Source of the DNA: Pseudomonadota bacterium
Lineage (GTDB): Bacteria; Pseudomonadota; Alphaproteobacteria; Rhizobiales; Hyphomicrobiaceae
Direction of reading: 5' to 3'
Assembly: GCA_018242215.1 (NCBI GenBank)
Contig: JAFECG010000028.1
Coordinates: forward strand, 62,001-126,000
DNA length: 64,000 bases
Positions within the stretch are counted from its first letter, which is position 1. Every line of letters starts with the position of its first letter. Position numbers and translations under genes: made by a program. The notes under the pieces were generated by a model. The model was not told where the DNA came from. It was given only the letters and a program-made list of their open reading frames with translations, and searched no databases. Below, piece by piece: positions 45,219 through 53,992 of the stretch.

Positions 45219-46354
45219 CGTGTATCGGCGACGCGACATCGATCGACGCCCACGGTGGGTTGCCGTTTCATTTGCTCGATGCGGGACGGCGTCTTGGCTT
45301 TCTCGATGACGGCTGGCAGCTGGATCTCAAAGCGCTGAATCGTTCTAGGATGCTTTGGAATGCCGGCCGCCTTCTGACACGGGGAGAATTCGGCGGCTAT
45401 CAATACTCCGAAAGCTTCCTGCAGGCGCTCGTACGCCAAGTTCCCCCCGCTTCATTAAATCCCGATGAGATCATCAGTATTTTTCCGCTGTTCCCACCGG
45501 CTCCCAAGGCGAGCACGCGCCTGTCGTTCTACATCGACGCAACTCTCAAGCAGAATTTTGAAGAATACGGGATCTCCACGAAAGTCGGGCGGTCTTTGAT
45601 CATGGACGCTTTGAAAAGGGAAGGCGTAGCCTATCACAATGCCACGCGGATCATCTGCAGAGCGAGGTCAACGGCGAAGTCGGTCGTCGAAAGCTATGGC
45701 ATCGATCCGCGGAAAGTTCACGTGGTGCCGGGCGGCGCGAACATCATCGATGATCGCGCTCAGTCGCGCGCAAAACCTTCTCGGGCGTCTCTCACACCCA
45801 TTCGTCTCGGCTTCATAGGGAAAGATTGGCGACGCAAGAATCTCGGATTTATCCTGGATGTTGCTGACGTTCTCACTGGACGCGGGGTCGCGGTCGAGGT
45901 GGCGGCTGCCGGCTTTGATCCTGCCCGCGGACCGAGGCCTATCCATCTCCGCGCGTGTGGTTTCATTGACAAACGAGCGCACCTGCAGAGGTTTGTCGAC
46001 TTTCTGAGCTCATGCCATTTCACATGCTTGTTCTCGCGCGCCGAAGCTTTCGGGTTGTCCAATCGCGAAAGCTTGAGGCTCGGTGTGCCCGTGCTCGCCA
46101 GCAGAGTCGGAGGTATCCCCGATACGATACCGCGAGGGTGCGGGCACATCTTTGCGAAAGAGGCAAAGCCCACTGAAATTGCTGATGTCATCGAGTCTTA
46201 CGTGCAGGAGCCGAACCGCTATTGGGCGCTCCGGGACGCCTTGGCGCTGCGGCGCGACGAGTTCACGTGGGAAGCTGCGATCAGGAAAATGCAAGCCATT
46301 TGGTCCGGAGAGACTCGGTACCGCTATGATCGACTCGAGCAGGCCGATGTCTGA
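45206..46354 (+). CDS. GT4-like glycosyltransferase
   Basis: A 382-residue GT-B enzyme starting RIVTCIGDATSIDAHGGLPF. The donor domain has RLGFIGKDWRRKNLGFILDV and FSRAEAFGLSNRESLRLGVP, where the usual second Glu of E-x7-E is kept (EAFGLSNRE). ATG 45206 overlaps the previous stop by 13 bp and starts at the first strand of the fold. The earlier frame start at 45140 is rejected. Confidence 0.85.
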   Translation: MRIVTCIGDATSIDAHGGLPFHLLDAGRRLGFLDDGWQLDLKALNRSRMLWNAGRLLTRGEFGGYQYSESFLQALVRQVPPASLNPDEIISIFPLFPPAPKASTRLSFYIDATLKQNFEEYGISTKVGRSLIMDALKREGVAYHNATRIICRARSTAKSVVESYGIDPRKVHVVPGGANIIDDRAQSRAKPSRASLTPIRLGFIGKDWRRKNLGFILDVADVLTGRGVAVEVAAAGFDPARGPRPIHLRACGFIDKRAHLQRFVDFLSSCHFTCLFSRAEAFGLSNRESLRLGVPVLASRVGGIPDTIPRGCGHIFAKEAKPTEIADVIESYVQEPNRYWALRDALALRRDEFTWEAAIRKMQAIWSGETRYRYDRLEQADV

Positions 46355-47579
46355 TTTTTCCGCGCTACACGTCGCAGTCCTGCAACCCGGAGCGCGATTA
46401 CATTATGCGGTGCCGACCATCTTGCAACGCGCAGGAATGCTGCAGCGTCTTTACACGGATTGCGCCAACATTGGCTTCCTCCGTCAGGTCGAACGCGTTT
46501 GGCCGTCGGACCTGCAGCCCGCGCCCCTCCGTCGGCTTTTCGGCCGTAAGCTGCCGTCGGAAATTCCAGCCTCAAAAGTGCGGCAGGTTCGCTTTGCTGT
46601 CGGGCGTGATCTGTTGACTCGTTCTGTCACTCGAAACACTCAGAAACAAAATGCATCTAGCGCGCTTTTGCATCGCGCACTGCGCGAAAGCTTCGGGGGC
46701 GCCAATACGATCTATACCGTCCTCGTGAACGAAGATCTCGAATTTTGCCGCGCGGCCAAAGAGAGAGGTTGTCGTATTGTCCACGAGGCGATGTCATCAC
46801 CCGAGATCGGCCTCGTGAGGCACGCGGAGCATGCACGCTATGTCGGCAACGAACGTTGCGAGTCTCTCGATGAGATCGAGCGAGGCCGTGACCGTGATCG
46901 GCAGAAATATGCCGTCGCCGACCTAATCCTCGCGCCATCCCAGTTTGTGCGCGAGGCAGTGATCGCTCTCGGCGCTGAGAAGTCGAAGGTAGCTGTCGTT
47001 CCCTACGGCATCGACAGCCGCTGGCTTGCTTTATCATCGAATCCAACCCGCGGTCGCATACTGTTCGTCGGCAAGGTCGGACTTCTGAAAAGTAGCCATT
47101 ATCTGGCCGAGGCGACACGCAAGCTCATGGGACGCGGCATCAGTTGCGATGTGCGAGCGGTCGGCCCACAAGATGCAGACGTGAAGAACGATGCTCTCTT
47201 TGCGGGCCCAACCTACCTCGGACAAATTCCCCGCGCCGAAATTCATCGCGAATACACGACCGCAGATATCTTCGTTCTCCCGAGCCTTTGCGAAGGCATG
47301 GCGATGGTCACGTTGGAAGCAATGGCCGCGGGCTTGCCCGTCATAACAACGCCGAACGCCGGGTCGGCCGTTCGAGACGGAATCGATGGATTGATTGTTC
47401 CGGCGCGAAACGCGGCGGCCTTGGCCGATGCAATCGAGAAAATCCTGACGGACCGAAGCCTCCGAGAGACGATGTCTCGGAACGCCAGGGAACGCGCTGC
47501 CGCATTTACTTGGGAGTGCTACGAAGAGCGCCTGATCGGCGCGCTGTCGAAGATATCGTCGGCATCCAGCGCCGCATGA
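46326..47579 (+). CDS. GT4 family glycosyltransferase
   Basis: A 417-residue GT-B enzyme. ALHVAVLQPGARLHYAVPTI begins the acceptor domain; RILFVGKVGLLKSSHYLAEA and LPSLCEGMAMVTLEAMAAGL form the donor site with the E-x7-E motif. Starts at 46326 and 46347 are both possible; both overlap the preceding gene end. The frame start at 46083 lies deep in that gene and is not used. Confidence 0.87.
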   Translation: MIDSSRPMSDFSALHVAVLQPGARLHYAVPTILQRAGMLQRLYTDCANIGFLRQVERVWPSDLQPAPLRRLFGRKLPSEIPASKVRQVRFAVGRDLLTRSVTRNTQKQNASSALLHRALRESFGGANTIYTVLVNEDLEFCRAAKERGCRIVHEAMSSPEIGLVRHAEHARYVGNERCESLDEIERGRDRDRQKYAVADLILAPSQFVREAVIALGAEKSKVAVVPYGIDSRWLALSSNPTRGRILFVGKVGLLKSSHYLAEATRKLMGRGISCDVRAVGPQDADVKNDALFAGPTYLGQIPRAEIHREYTTADIFVLPSLCEGMAMVTLEAMAAGLPVITTPNAGSAVRDGIDGLIVPARNAAALADAIEKILTDRSLRETMSRNARERAAAFTWECYEERLIGALSKISSASSAA

Positions 47580-47622
47580 AAGGTCCAGAATCTTTCAGAT
47601 GAATGTACGCCCGAAATAGCGC

Positions 47623-48990
47623 GTGTTTTATCCTCTCGTCATCGTCCTGGCCGTTTTCGGAATCTGTGCGATTCTTCGTGACTGGGTACGCTGGAAGGAC
47701 GTATTTCACCCGACGATCTTTTGCGTCCCGCAGATTCTTTTTCTCTATGTGGTCTTTCCCATCTACGGCCTGGCTACCGACCCATATGAATTTTTGTCAC
47801 GTGCTGGTTATTGGGATGAGCTTGCGAACTTTCAATCACTCGCCGACGCAGTCGGCATCGCGGTGATACTTGGTATTTGGTGGGGGTGCCGACATAGGGG
47901 AGGCATGCCCGCTGCGACAGCCGAGCAAAATAGCAACGCCATCTTTTTTGTCTCACTGGCGTTCGGCGTTCTCGGAATGGCTGCCTGGATCACCGGTATC
48001 ATCAACGTCGGCGGCTTCTCTGCGGCCTACGGGCGAGCCTATGGCGGGGGTTGGGACGATAGCGGCTATGTGCGCGAAGCCGCTCAGTTCGGTTTAGTGG
48101 CGGTTCCGCTCCTTATCCTATCGCGCCGTAAGCTCGGCATGCGCTGGCAGCATTGGCTGATGGCATTCGCGTTTCTGATCCCGCTGCTCGTTCAAGGCTT
48201 TCTGGGAGCGCGGAGAGGTCCGACGTTTCTCGCGATTACAGGCGTCGCCGCAAGCTATATCCTTGCCTTTCGCCCTCGCATTCCATTTGCCGTCGTCATC
48301 GCGGCTGGAGGCGCAATAGGCTCGCTGCTCCTGTGGTTGGTTGCCAATCGCGACGCCATTTATATCGGGTCGCATAAGGAATTCCAGGGATCAGTATCGA
48401 GAATGCTCGAGAACTGGGGCGGCAACGAATATCTGTTCTCATCCGCGATCGTTCGATACGTCAATGAGACTGGCGAGCCCTTTTATGGCTTGCGCATACT
48501 CGCGCATATGTTGGGGCGGGTTGTTCCGGTCGCAATCTGGCCAACCAAATATGCAGACGTCTGCGCGGCATTCGGGCTCGACATCGACCTGACGCAGGAT
48601 GCCGGAATCCCAATCGAAAGGATCGAAGCCGTGACGGGCTGGCGGATTGCCGTCGGTGCGGCTCCCGGTATCGTGGGGGACTTCTGGATGGAGTTCGGAA
48701 TGTTCGCCCCGGTCGTGGCATTCGCCCTTGGGGGGCTGTACGGCAAGCTCTGGCGCCGAAGCCGTAGTGATCCTCGCATTCAGCCTGCCTATGCAATACT
48801 CGCAGCGCTATCGATCTATGTTTTTACGCAGACAATCGAGGCATGGCTGTTCAGAGTCCTGCTTTTCGGAATACCTGCGCTGGCGCTCCTGAGGATTTTG
48901 TCGAAGCGTCGAAGGCAGATAACCTCCAAAACACCGATACAGGCTTGGCATCTGCACGCGTTAACGCCGACACGCGCGTCCGGATCTTGA
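47623..48990 (+). CDS. Wzy-like polysaccharide polymerase (membrane protein)
   Basis: A 455-residue protein with about ten to twelve helices and a long periplasmic loop (about residues 235-340) containing LVANRDAIYIGSHKEFQ and GRVVPVAIWPTKYADVCAAF. The topology and gene context fit a Wzy-type polymerase that joins lipid-linked repeat units. Sequence identity of Wzy proteins is low, so the call rests on topology and neighbours. Start is GTG 47623. Confidence 0.75.
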   Translation: MFYPLVIVLAVFGICAILRDWVRWKDVFHPTIFCVPQILFLYVVFPIYGLATDPYEFLSRAGYWDELANFQSLADAVGIAVILGIWWGCRHRGGMPAATAEQNSNAIFFVSLAFGVLGMAAWITGIINVGGFSAAYGRAYGGGWDDSGYVREAAQFGLVAVPLLILSRRKLGMRWQHWLMAFAFLIPLLVQGFLGARRGPTFLAITGVAASYILAFRPRIPFAVVIAAGGAIGSLLLWLVANRDAIYIGSHKEFQGSVSRMLENWGGNEYLFSSAIVRYVNETGEPFYGLRILAHMLGRVVPVAIWPTKYADVCAAFGLDIDLTQDAGIPIERIEAVTGWRIAVGAAPGIVGDFWMEFGMFAPVVAFALGGLYGKLWRRSRSDPRIQPAYAILAALSIYVFTQTIEAWLFRVLLFGIPALALLRILSKRRRQITSKTPIQAWHLHALTPTRASGS

Positions 48991-49003
48991 AGCGCATTCG
49001 ATC

Positions 49004-50179
49004 ATGAAAATCGCGCTGATATTCCGTAGCTACGGGCCCTATCACCTCGCACGCCTACGTGCTGCGAGAAAGCATCATTCGATTTTGGCACTGGAATATT
49101 CGGCTGTCGATAAAGACTATCCCTGGGACGCGGCACGAGAGAAGCGCGACGCCGGTGTTATCGCGCTCACAGGTTCTGGGTCGCTCCAAGGAAGCGCACG
49201 TCGCTCATTCGTTCGGGCGCTTTGTCGAGAGATGCGCAAATTCTCGCCCGATGCAGTCGCCATTCCCGGCTATTCTGAATCCTTTGCCGTGACGGCCCTT
49301 CGGACATGTCGTGCAATCCGCATTCCAACGATCCTAATGAGCGACACGCACGCGGGCAGTACACGCAACGCGGTGTTTCGCGAGAGTGTAAAGAAAAAAT
49401 TGATCTCCCTCTACGATGCGGCGCTGGTCGCTGGAACGCCTCAAGTCGAATATTTGAGTGGCCTCGGTTTCGCTTGGGAACGGATGGCATTGGGATACGA
49501 TGTCGTAGACAACCAGCACTTCTCCGCGCGTAGCCGTTGCCCAGTGGAATTGCATCACGCGCCGACGGCGGCCCGTTATTTCTTTTGCTGTGCGCGGTTC
49601 GTCGAAAGAAAAAACCTGGCGCTCTTGATCGAAGCCTTTACGCGCTACCTGCTCGCTGTGGGCGGGGAAGGTTGGGATCTCGTCATCGCCGGCGACGGTC
49701 CGCTGCGAGCAGCGCTTCAGCGGCGAGTGGCCGCAACATCTTTTGCCGGGCATATTCATCTGATCGGCCATAAATCCTACGAAGAATTGCCGCTATTTTA
49801 TCAGGCTGCAGGCGCGTTCGTCCTGCCAAGCCTTGCGGATGAATGGGGGTTGGTCGTCAATGAAGCAATGGCGGCTGGCTTGCCTGTCATTGTATCAAAG
49901 CACGCGGGATGTTCCCGAGACCTCGTCGAATACGGTCTGAACGGCTTCACGTTCGATCCGACCAGCGCTGATGAACTCGCCGCGAGAATGCGCCTGATTG
50001 CGATATCGCCGCGTCGTGAGGAGATGGGGAGGGCGAGCCATCGCATCATAGCGGGATGGGACGTGAATCGCTTCGCATCAGGTCTCAGCCAGGCAGCAGA
50101 AACAGCACATGGCGCCCCGCACGCGCAGCATTCGCGATTTGGCACAGCATTCGCGGCCGTACTCTCGCACCGCTCATGA
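49004..50179 (+). CDS. GT4 family glycosyltransferase
   Basis: A 391-residue GT-B enzyme. It begins KIALIFRSYGPYHLARLRAA, and its donor site is YFFCCARFVERKNLALLIEA, LVIAGDGPLR and LADEWGLVVNEAMAAGLPVI (E-x7-E). The 13-bp gap from the polymerase gene implies one transcript. Confidence 0.9.
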   Translation: MKIALIFRSYGPYHLARLRAARKHHSILALEYSAVDKDYPWDAAREKRDAGVIALTGSGSLQGSARRSFVRALCREMRKFSPDAVAIPGYSESFAVTALRTCRAIRIPTILMSDTHAGSTRNAVFRESVKKKLISLYDAALVAGTPQVEYLSGLGFAWERMALGYDVVDNQHFSARSRCPVELHHAPTAARYFFCCARFVERKNLALLIEAFTRYLLAVGGEGWDLVIAGDGPLRAALQRRVAATSFAGHIHLIGHKSYEELPLFYQAAGAFVLPSLADEWGLVVNEAMAAGLPVIVSKHAGCSRDLVEYGLNGFTFDPTSADELAARMRLIAISPRREEMGRASHRIIAGWDVNRFASGLSQAAETAHGAPHAQHSRFGTAFAAVLSHRS

Positions 50180-50190
50180 AAGAGAGCTGA

Positions 50191-51357
50191 ATTAAAGTTT
50201 CCCTTGTGACCGCCAGTCTCTCGCATTTAGGGGGAGGCGTGGCAACCGCCGTACAAGCACTCTCGCGAAGCTTGGCGGCGAAAGACGTCGACATCCATGT
50301 TATGGGATTGCAAGACGACGCATGGGCGGCGGATGCCAGCGACTGGTCGGGAATCTCGACAACCTGTCTTCGGGGCATCGGCCCTTTGAAACTCGGATTC
50401 GCGCCGCACGCTATGGATCAATTGCGCTCGTCGGAGGCCGACGTCGCACATTCCCACGGCATCTGGAAGCACACGTCGCGCGTCGTCGCGCGGTGGGCCA
50501 AGACCACGAAGCGTCCGCATGTCGTGTCGCCCCATGGCATGCTCGACGCCTGGGCGTTGAAACACTCAGTTTGGAAAAAGAAGCTCGCCGCACAGCTCTA
50601 CGAAAACGAGCATTTGCGACGCGCATCATGTCTGCATGCCCTCTGCGATGCGGAGGCAAGGATGATCCGCAAATTGGGCTTTGAAAATCCGATCTGTGTC
50701 ATTCCAAACGGCGTTGCCATGCCACCTCCCGAGGACATCTTTTCGGCACCCTGGCGAAACACCGTCCCGAATGGCCGCCGCGTCATGCTCTTTCTGGGGC
50801 GTTTGCATCCCAAGAAAAATCTCGCGGCTTTGATCAAAGCATGGCCATCGAACAGTGAAGACCATGATTGGGATCTCGTCATCGCTGGCTGGAATGAGGG
50901 TGATCACGAGGAGACACTGCGTAGTCTTGCCGACAAGCGCGGTCTTCGAAATTCCGTTCACTTCGTCGGACCGCTCGTTGGCCGAAAGAAGATCGCAGCT
51001 TTTCGTCTGGCCGATGCATTCATTCTACCGTCGTTGAGCGAGGGATTGCCGATGGCGGTCCTCGAGGCTTGGTCCTATGGCCTTCCCGTCCTGCAGACCG
51101 ACGCCTGCAATTTTCAGCAAAGCTTCTGCGAGAATGCGTCCGTCCGCATATCGGACGAAGCCGACAAGATGGCCAATGACGTCCGATCGTTCATGCGCCT
51201 CACCAGGGAGGAAATCGCAAAGATCGGATGCAACGGCCGGCGGATTGCCGAGCAGAGATTTTGTTGGGACGGCATCGCTGCCCAGATGAAGGAGGTCTAC
51301 ACATGGCTTCTCGATAGCGGCGGCAAACCCGACTGCGTTCGCATTGCCGGAGAGTAA
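50191..51357 (+). CDS. GT4 family glycosyltransferase, possible ATT start
   Basis: A GT-B enzyme of about 388 residues. The donor site is VMLFLGRLHPKKNLAALIKA and LPSLSEGLPMAVLEAWSYGL. The family N-terminus (a short strand then LGGGV) is matched only if reading begins at ATT 50191, giving I-K-V-S-L-V-T-A-S-L-S-H-L-G-G-G-V; GAGAG lies four bases upstream and a TGA in frame at 50188 blocks any earlier start. The first conventional start is GTG 50206, which removes half of the first strand and has no ribosome binding site. Confidence 0.85.
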   Translation: MKVSLVTASLSHLGGGVATAVQALSRSLAAKDVDIHVMGLQDDAWAADASDWSGISTTCLRGIGPLKLGFAPHAMDQLRSSEADVAHSHGIWKHTSRVVARWAKTTKRPHVVSPHGMLDAWALKHSVWKKKLAAQLYENEHLRRASCLHALCDAEARMIRKLGFENPICVIPNGVAMPPPEDIFSAPWRNTVPNGRRVMLFLGRLHPKKNLAALIKAWPSNSEDHDWDLVIAGWNEGDHEETLRSLADKRGLRNSVHFVGPLVGRKKIAAFRLADAFILPSLSEGLPMAVLEAWSYGLPVLQTDACNFQQSFCENASVRISDEADKMANDVRSFMRLTREEIAKIGCNGRRIAEQRFCWDGIAAQMKEVYTWLLDSGGKPDCVRIAGE

Positions 51358-51364
51358 CGCCCAT

Positions 51365-51937
51365 ATGCGCCTCGATCTCTACAACCGGTCAACTTTTTCG
51401 CGCACGAAGCCGATGTGGGTCGAAGCAATTTGGATTGCTGCGCAATGCATTTTCGTTCGCTCGCAGCTGCCGGGCTCGGCGCACCGCCGGCTCGTGCTTC
51501 GCCTTTTCGGCGCAAGGATCGGAAAAAATGTGACGATCAAGCCCGGTGTACGAGTCAAGTTCCCGTGGCGGCTGTCGATCGGAGATCATTCGTGGATTGG
51601 CGAGGACGCGTGGATCGACAATCTCGCCGACGTCACCATTGGGGCACACTGCTGCATCTCGCAGGGAGCCTATCTCTGTACGGGCAATCACGATTGGCAC
51701 GCGACAGGATTTGATCTGCGCATCGCGCCCGTGCGGATCCGCGATGGCGCATGGATCGCAGCGCGTTCGGTAGTGGCGCCTGGCGTGACGGTTGGAGAGG
51801 GCAGCATTCTAACGCTCGGCAGCGTGGCGACCCGCAACTTACATGCCGGGACAGTCAATGCTGGTAGTCCGGCAAAACAGATCGGCCTGCGCGTCAAGTC
51901 ACCGTGCGACGCGGTGGCCTCTCGACCGCGAGCTTAG
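51365..51937 (+). CDS. WcaF-type sugar O-acetyltransferase (left-handed beta-helix)
   Basis: A 190-residue LbetaH acyltransferase. Hexapeptide repeats are visible in ARIGKNVTIKPGVRVKFPWR and later DVTIGAHCCISQGAYLCTGN with the catalytic His (NHDW). It matches WcaF/putative colanic acid acetyltransferase. Acetyl-CoA is the expected donor for O-acetylation of the repeat unit. ATG 51365 has GGAGAG ten bases upstream; TTG 51344 is unlikely. It is 7 bp after the preceding gene. Confidence 0.9.
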   Translation: MRLDLYNRSTFSRTKPMWVEAIWIAAQCIFVRSQLPGSAHRRLVLRLFGARIGKNVTIKPGVRVKFPWRLSIGDHSWIGEDAWIDNLADVTIGAHCCISQGAYLCTGNHDWHATGFDLRIAPVRIRDGAWIAARSVVAPGVTVGEGSILTLGSVATRNLHAGTVNAGSPAKQIGLRVKSPCDAVASRPRA

Positions 51938-51956
51938 CACCGCAGGCGTCGCGATC

Positions 51957-53264
51957 ATGCGATTGATCTTCGTAAATCGTTTCTTCCATCCCGACCATTC
52001 CGCTACCAGCCAAATGCTGAGCGACCTGGGATTTGGCCTCGCGGAAAAAAATCTCGAGATCATCGTCATAACGAGCCGTCAGCGGTATGACGGTCCAAAG
52101 GCAAGCCTGCCGTCTCGTGACACAGCGAACGGCGTTCGGATCGAGCGCATCTGGACATCCCATTTCGGCCGGGATCGGCTTCTTTTCCGTGGGATCGACT
52201 ATCTGACGTTCTATGTGTCCGTTGCGAGAGTATTGGCTAGAACTGCGCGTCGCGGCGATATCATCATCGCGATGACGGATCCGCCGGTCATCTCGGCTGT
52301 TGCCGCTCTTGTCGCGCGCTGGCGCGGCGCACGCATCATCAATTGGCTTCAGGACGTGTTTCCCGAGGTCGCGGAAGCACTCGACATCGCGACAGGCCCG
52401 ATGTCCATTCTGTTTGCGACACTACGCCGGCTTCGCAACATTTCGCTGCATTGGGCGGATACGAACGTCGCGATTGGCGAGCGGATGGCGCGGCATGTGG
52501 AGACACTCGGCATGTCGCGCGACCGTATCGTTGTGCTGCCAAACTGGGCGGATACCGATGCCATATGCCCGATCCCTGCCGAGATAAACACTCTTCGACG
52601 CGAGTGGAATTTGGCGAGAAAATTTGTTGTCGCATACTCGGGCAACCTCGGCCGCGCGCACGATATCGACACTTTGCTGCAAGCCATCATCGCGATGAAT
52701 GAGCGGTCGCTGGAGAAGCATCGGATACACTGGCTGTTTGTCGGCGGAGGCGCGCTTTACAAACGCCTCGAACGTGAAACACGCCAGCGGGGGTGCACGA
52801 ACGTAAGTTTCTATCCTTATCAGCCGCGCGAACGGCTCGCCGAAAGCCTGTCCGTGGCAGACACCCACATCGTTTCGCTGAAACCTTCGTTGGAAGGATT
52901 GATCGTCCCAAGCAAGTTCTACGGCGTCGCGGCCGCTGGGAGGCCATCACTTTTTATCGGCTGCCCGGATGGCGAGGTTGCCCGTTTGATCAATCAATTC
53001 GGCTGCGGAGCCTCGGTCGCGATGGGCGATGCAGAAGCACTCGTGAGGACCGTGAACCTGCTTGCTCAGGATAGAAACGCTTGCGCAGCGATGGGTGAGC
53101 GCGCCAGAGCGATGTGCGAAGAAAACTTCAGTAAGAGGCAAGCCATTTCAGCTTGGCACCGACTGGTCGAATCTGTGGCGCGCGTCAATCGCACTCCTTC
53201 GACGCCAGCTTCTACGCAACAGCGAGAAGGTTCTCCGACATCTTCACACAGACGGGCCGGTTGA
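51957..53264 (+). CDS. GT4 glycosyltransferase, WcaI-like
   Basis: A 435-residue GT-B enzyme with the WcaI-type N-terminus RLIFVNRFFHPDHSATSQML. The donor domain has FVVAYSGNLGRAHDIDTLLQ and SLEGLIVPSKFYGVAAAGRP (E...K variant). A hydrophobic segment in the first half (IINWLQDVFPEVAEALDIAT) is typical of membrane-surface binding. ATG 51957 lies 19 bp after the WcaF-type gene. The 3' end overlaps the antisense nusG-like gene by 53 bp. Confidence 0.88.
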   Translation: MRLIFVNRFFHPDHSATSQMLSDLGFGLAEKNLEIIVITSRQRYDGPKASLPSRDTANGVRIERIWTSHFGRDRLLFRGIDYLTFYVSVARVLARTARRGDIIIAMTDPPVISAVAALVARWRGARIINWLQDVFPEVAEALDIATGPMSILFATLRRLRNISLHWADTNVAIGERMARHVETLGMSRDRIVVLPNWADTDAICPIPAEINTLRREWNLARKFVVAYSGNLGRAHDIDTLLQAIIAMNERSLEKHRIHWLFVGGGALYKRLERETRQRGCTNVSFYPYQPRERLAESLSVADTHIVSLKPSLEGLIVPSKFYGVAAAGRPSLFIGCPDGEVARLINQFGCGASVAMGDAEALVRTVNLLAQDRNACAAMGERARAMCEENFSKRQAISAWHRLVESVARVNRTPSTPASTQQREGSPTSSHRRAG

Positions 53265-53733
53265 GAAATTCCGTCAGGACGATCAAACGATCATTCTCCG
53301 ACAGGCTGATGATTCTTCCGACAAGACCGTCGAAGGCGCCGTATGCGATTCGGACTGTTTCGCCGATTTGACGAGAAGACGATGAACGCACGATAACGCC
53401 GCTCTCTTCCCGCTTCTTGAGGTCTTGGATGAAAGCTTCTGGAACGACACATGGAGTGTCGCCCGTGCGGACAACCGATCTTACCCCGACCGTTGAAAGA
53501 ATCGGGCGCCATTGCCGCGTCGCGGGTTCGATGTGAACAAAGAGATAGCCCGGAAAGAGCGGGCGCAGCACAGCCTGCACCTTCCGCGCGTGCCGGACCT
53601 GTCTTCGGATGGTGGGCATGTATGGCCCGTATCCTTGATTGAGAAGATTTTGCACTGCGGAGTGCTCGCGATTGGGATGTGTATTCACGACGATCCAGAC
53701 CGCATCTGCGTTTGTCGTCTCGGATAAAATCAT
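53212..53733 (-). CDS. Specialised NusG paralogue (RfaH/UpxY-like antiterminator)
   Basis: A 173-residue protein. The NGN domain (WIVVNTHPNREHSAVQNLLN, LRPLFPGYLFVHIE) and KOW domain (GETVRIAYGAFDGLVGRIIS) match NusG; the divergent sequence and location in a polysaccharide locus fit RfaH-type paralogues that let RNA polymerase read through long surface-glycan operons. ATG 53733 directly follows a strong purine-rich ribosome binding site (GGAGGGGGGAG), so the ATG at 53757 is not the start. It is divergent from wcaJ and antisense to the 3' end of the last GT4 gene. Confidence 0.85.
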   Translation of the reverse strand: MILSETTNADAVWIVVNTHPNREHSAVQNLLNQGYGPYMPTIRRQVRHARKVQAVLRPLFPGYLFVHIEPATRQWRPILSTVGVRSVVRTGDTPCVVPEAFIQDLKKREESGVIVRSSSSRQIGETVRIAYGAFDGLVGRIISLSENDRLIVLTEFLNRPVCVKMSENLLAVA

Positions 53734-53992
53734 ACTCCCCCCTCCCTGAGATGACACATAAGAACTAGGTATTAAGGGCGGGTAAGTTCAAGTGGCGCAC
53801 GAGCTCGTCCACAGGTTTGATTTGCGCAGCTGGCCGGAAGCGCGAGACTTTTATCCGCTCTTTCCGAGCCGATGAAGATGGTGTGGATTGTCCGCGGGCT
53901 CCGCTATTCAATATAATCAATAAGGACTAATCATAGGAAGGCCGCGCCCCGCTGCGGACGATCGCTCGCAAAAAAAATCGAGGCACACTTGA
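53734..53992. promoter_or_regulatory. Divergent promoter region between the NusG-like gene and wcaJ
   Basis: A 259-bp region with the A/T-rich part (TTCAATATAATCAATAAGG) about 90 bp before the wcaJ ATG, which must contain promoters for both genes. No E. coli-type ops element was found here. Confidence 0.45.
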
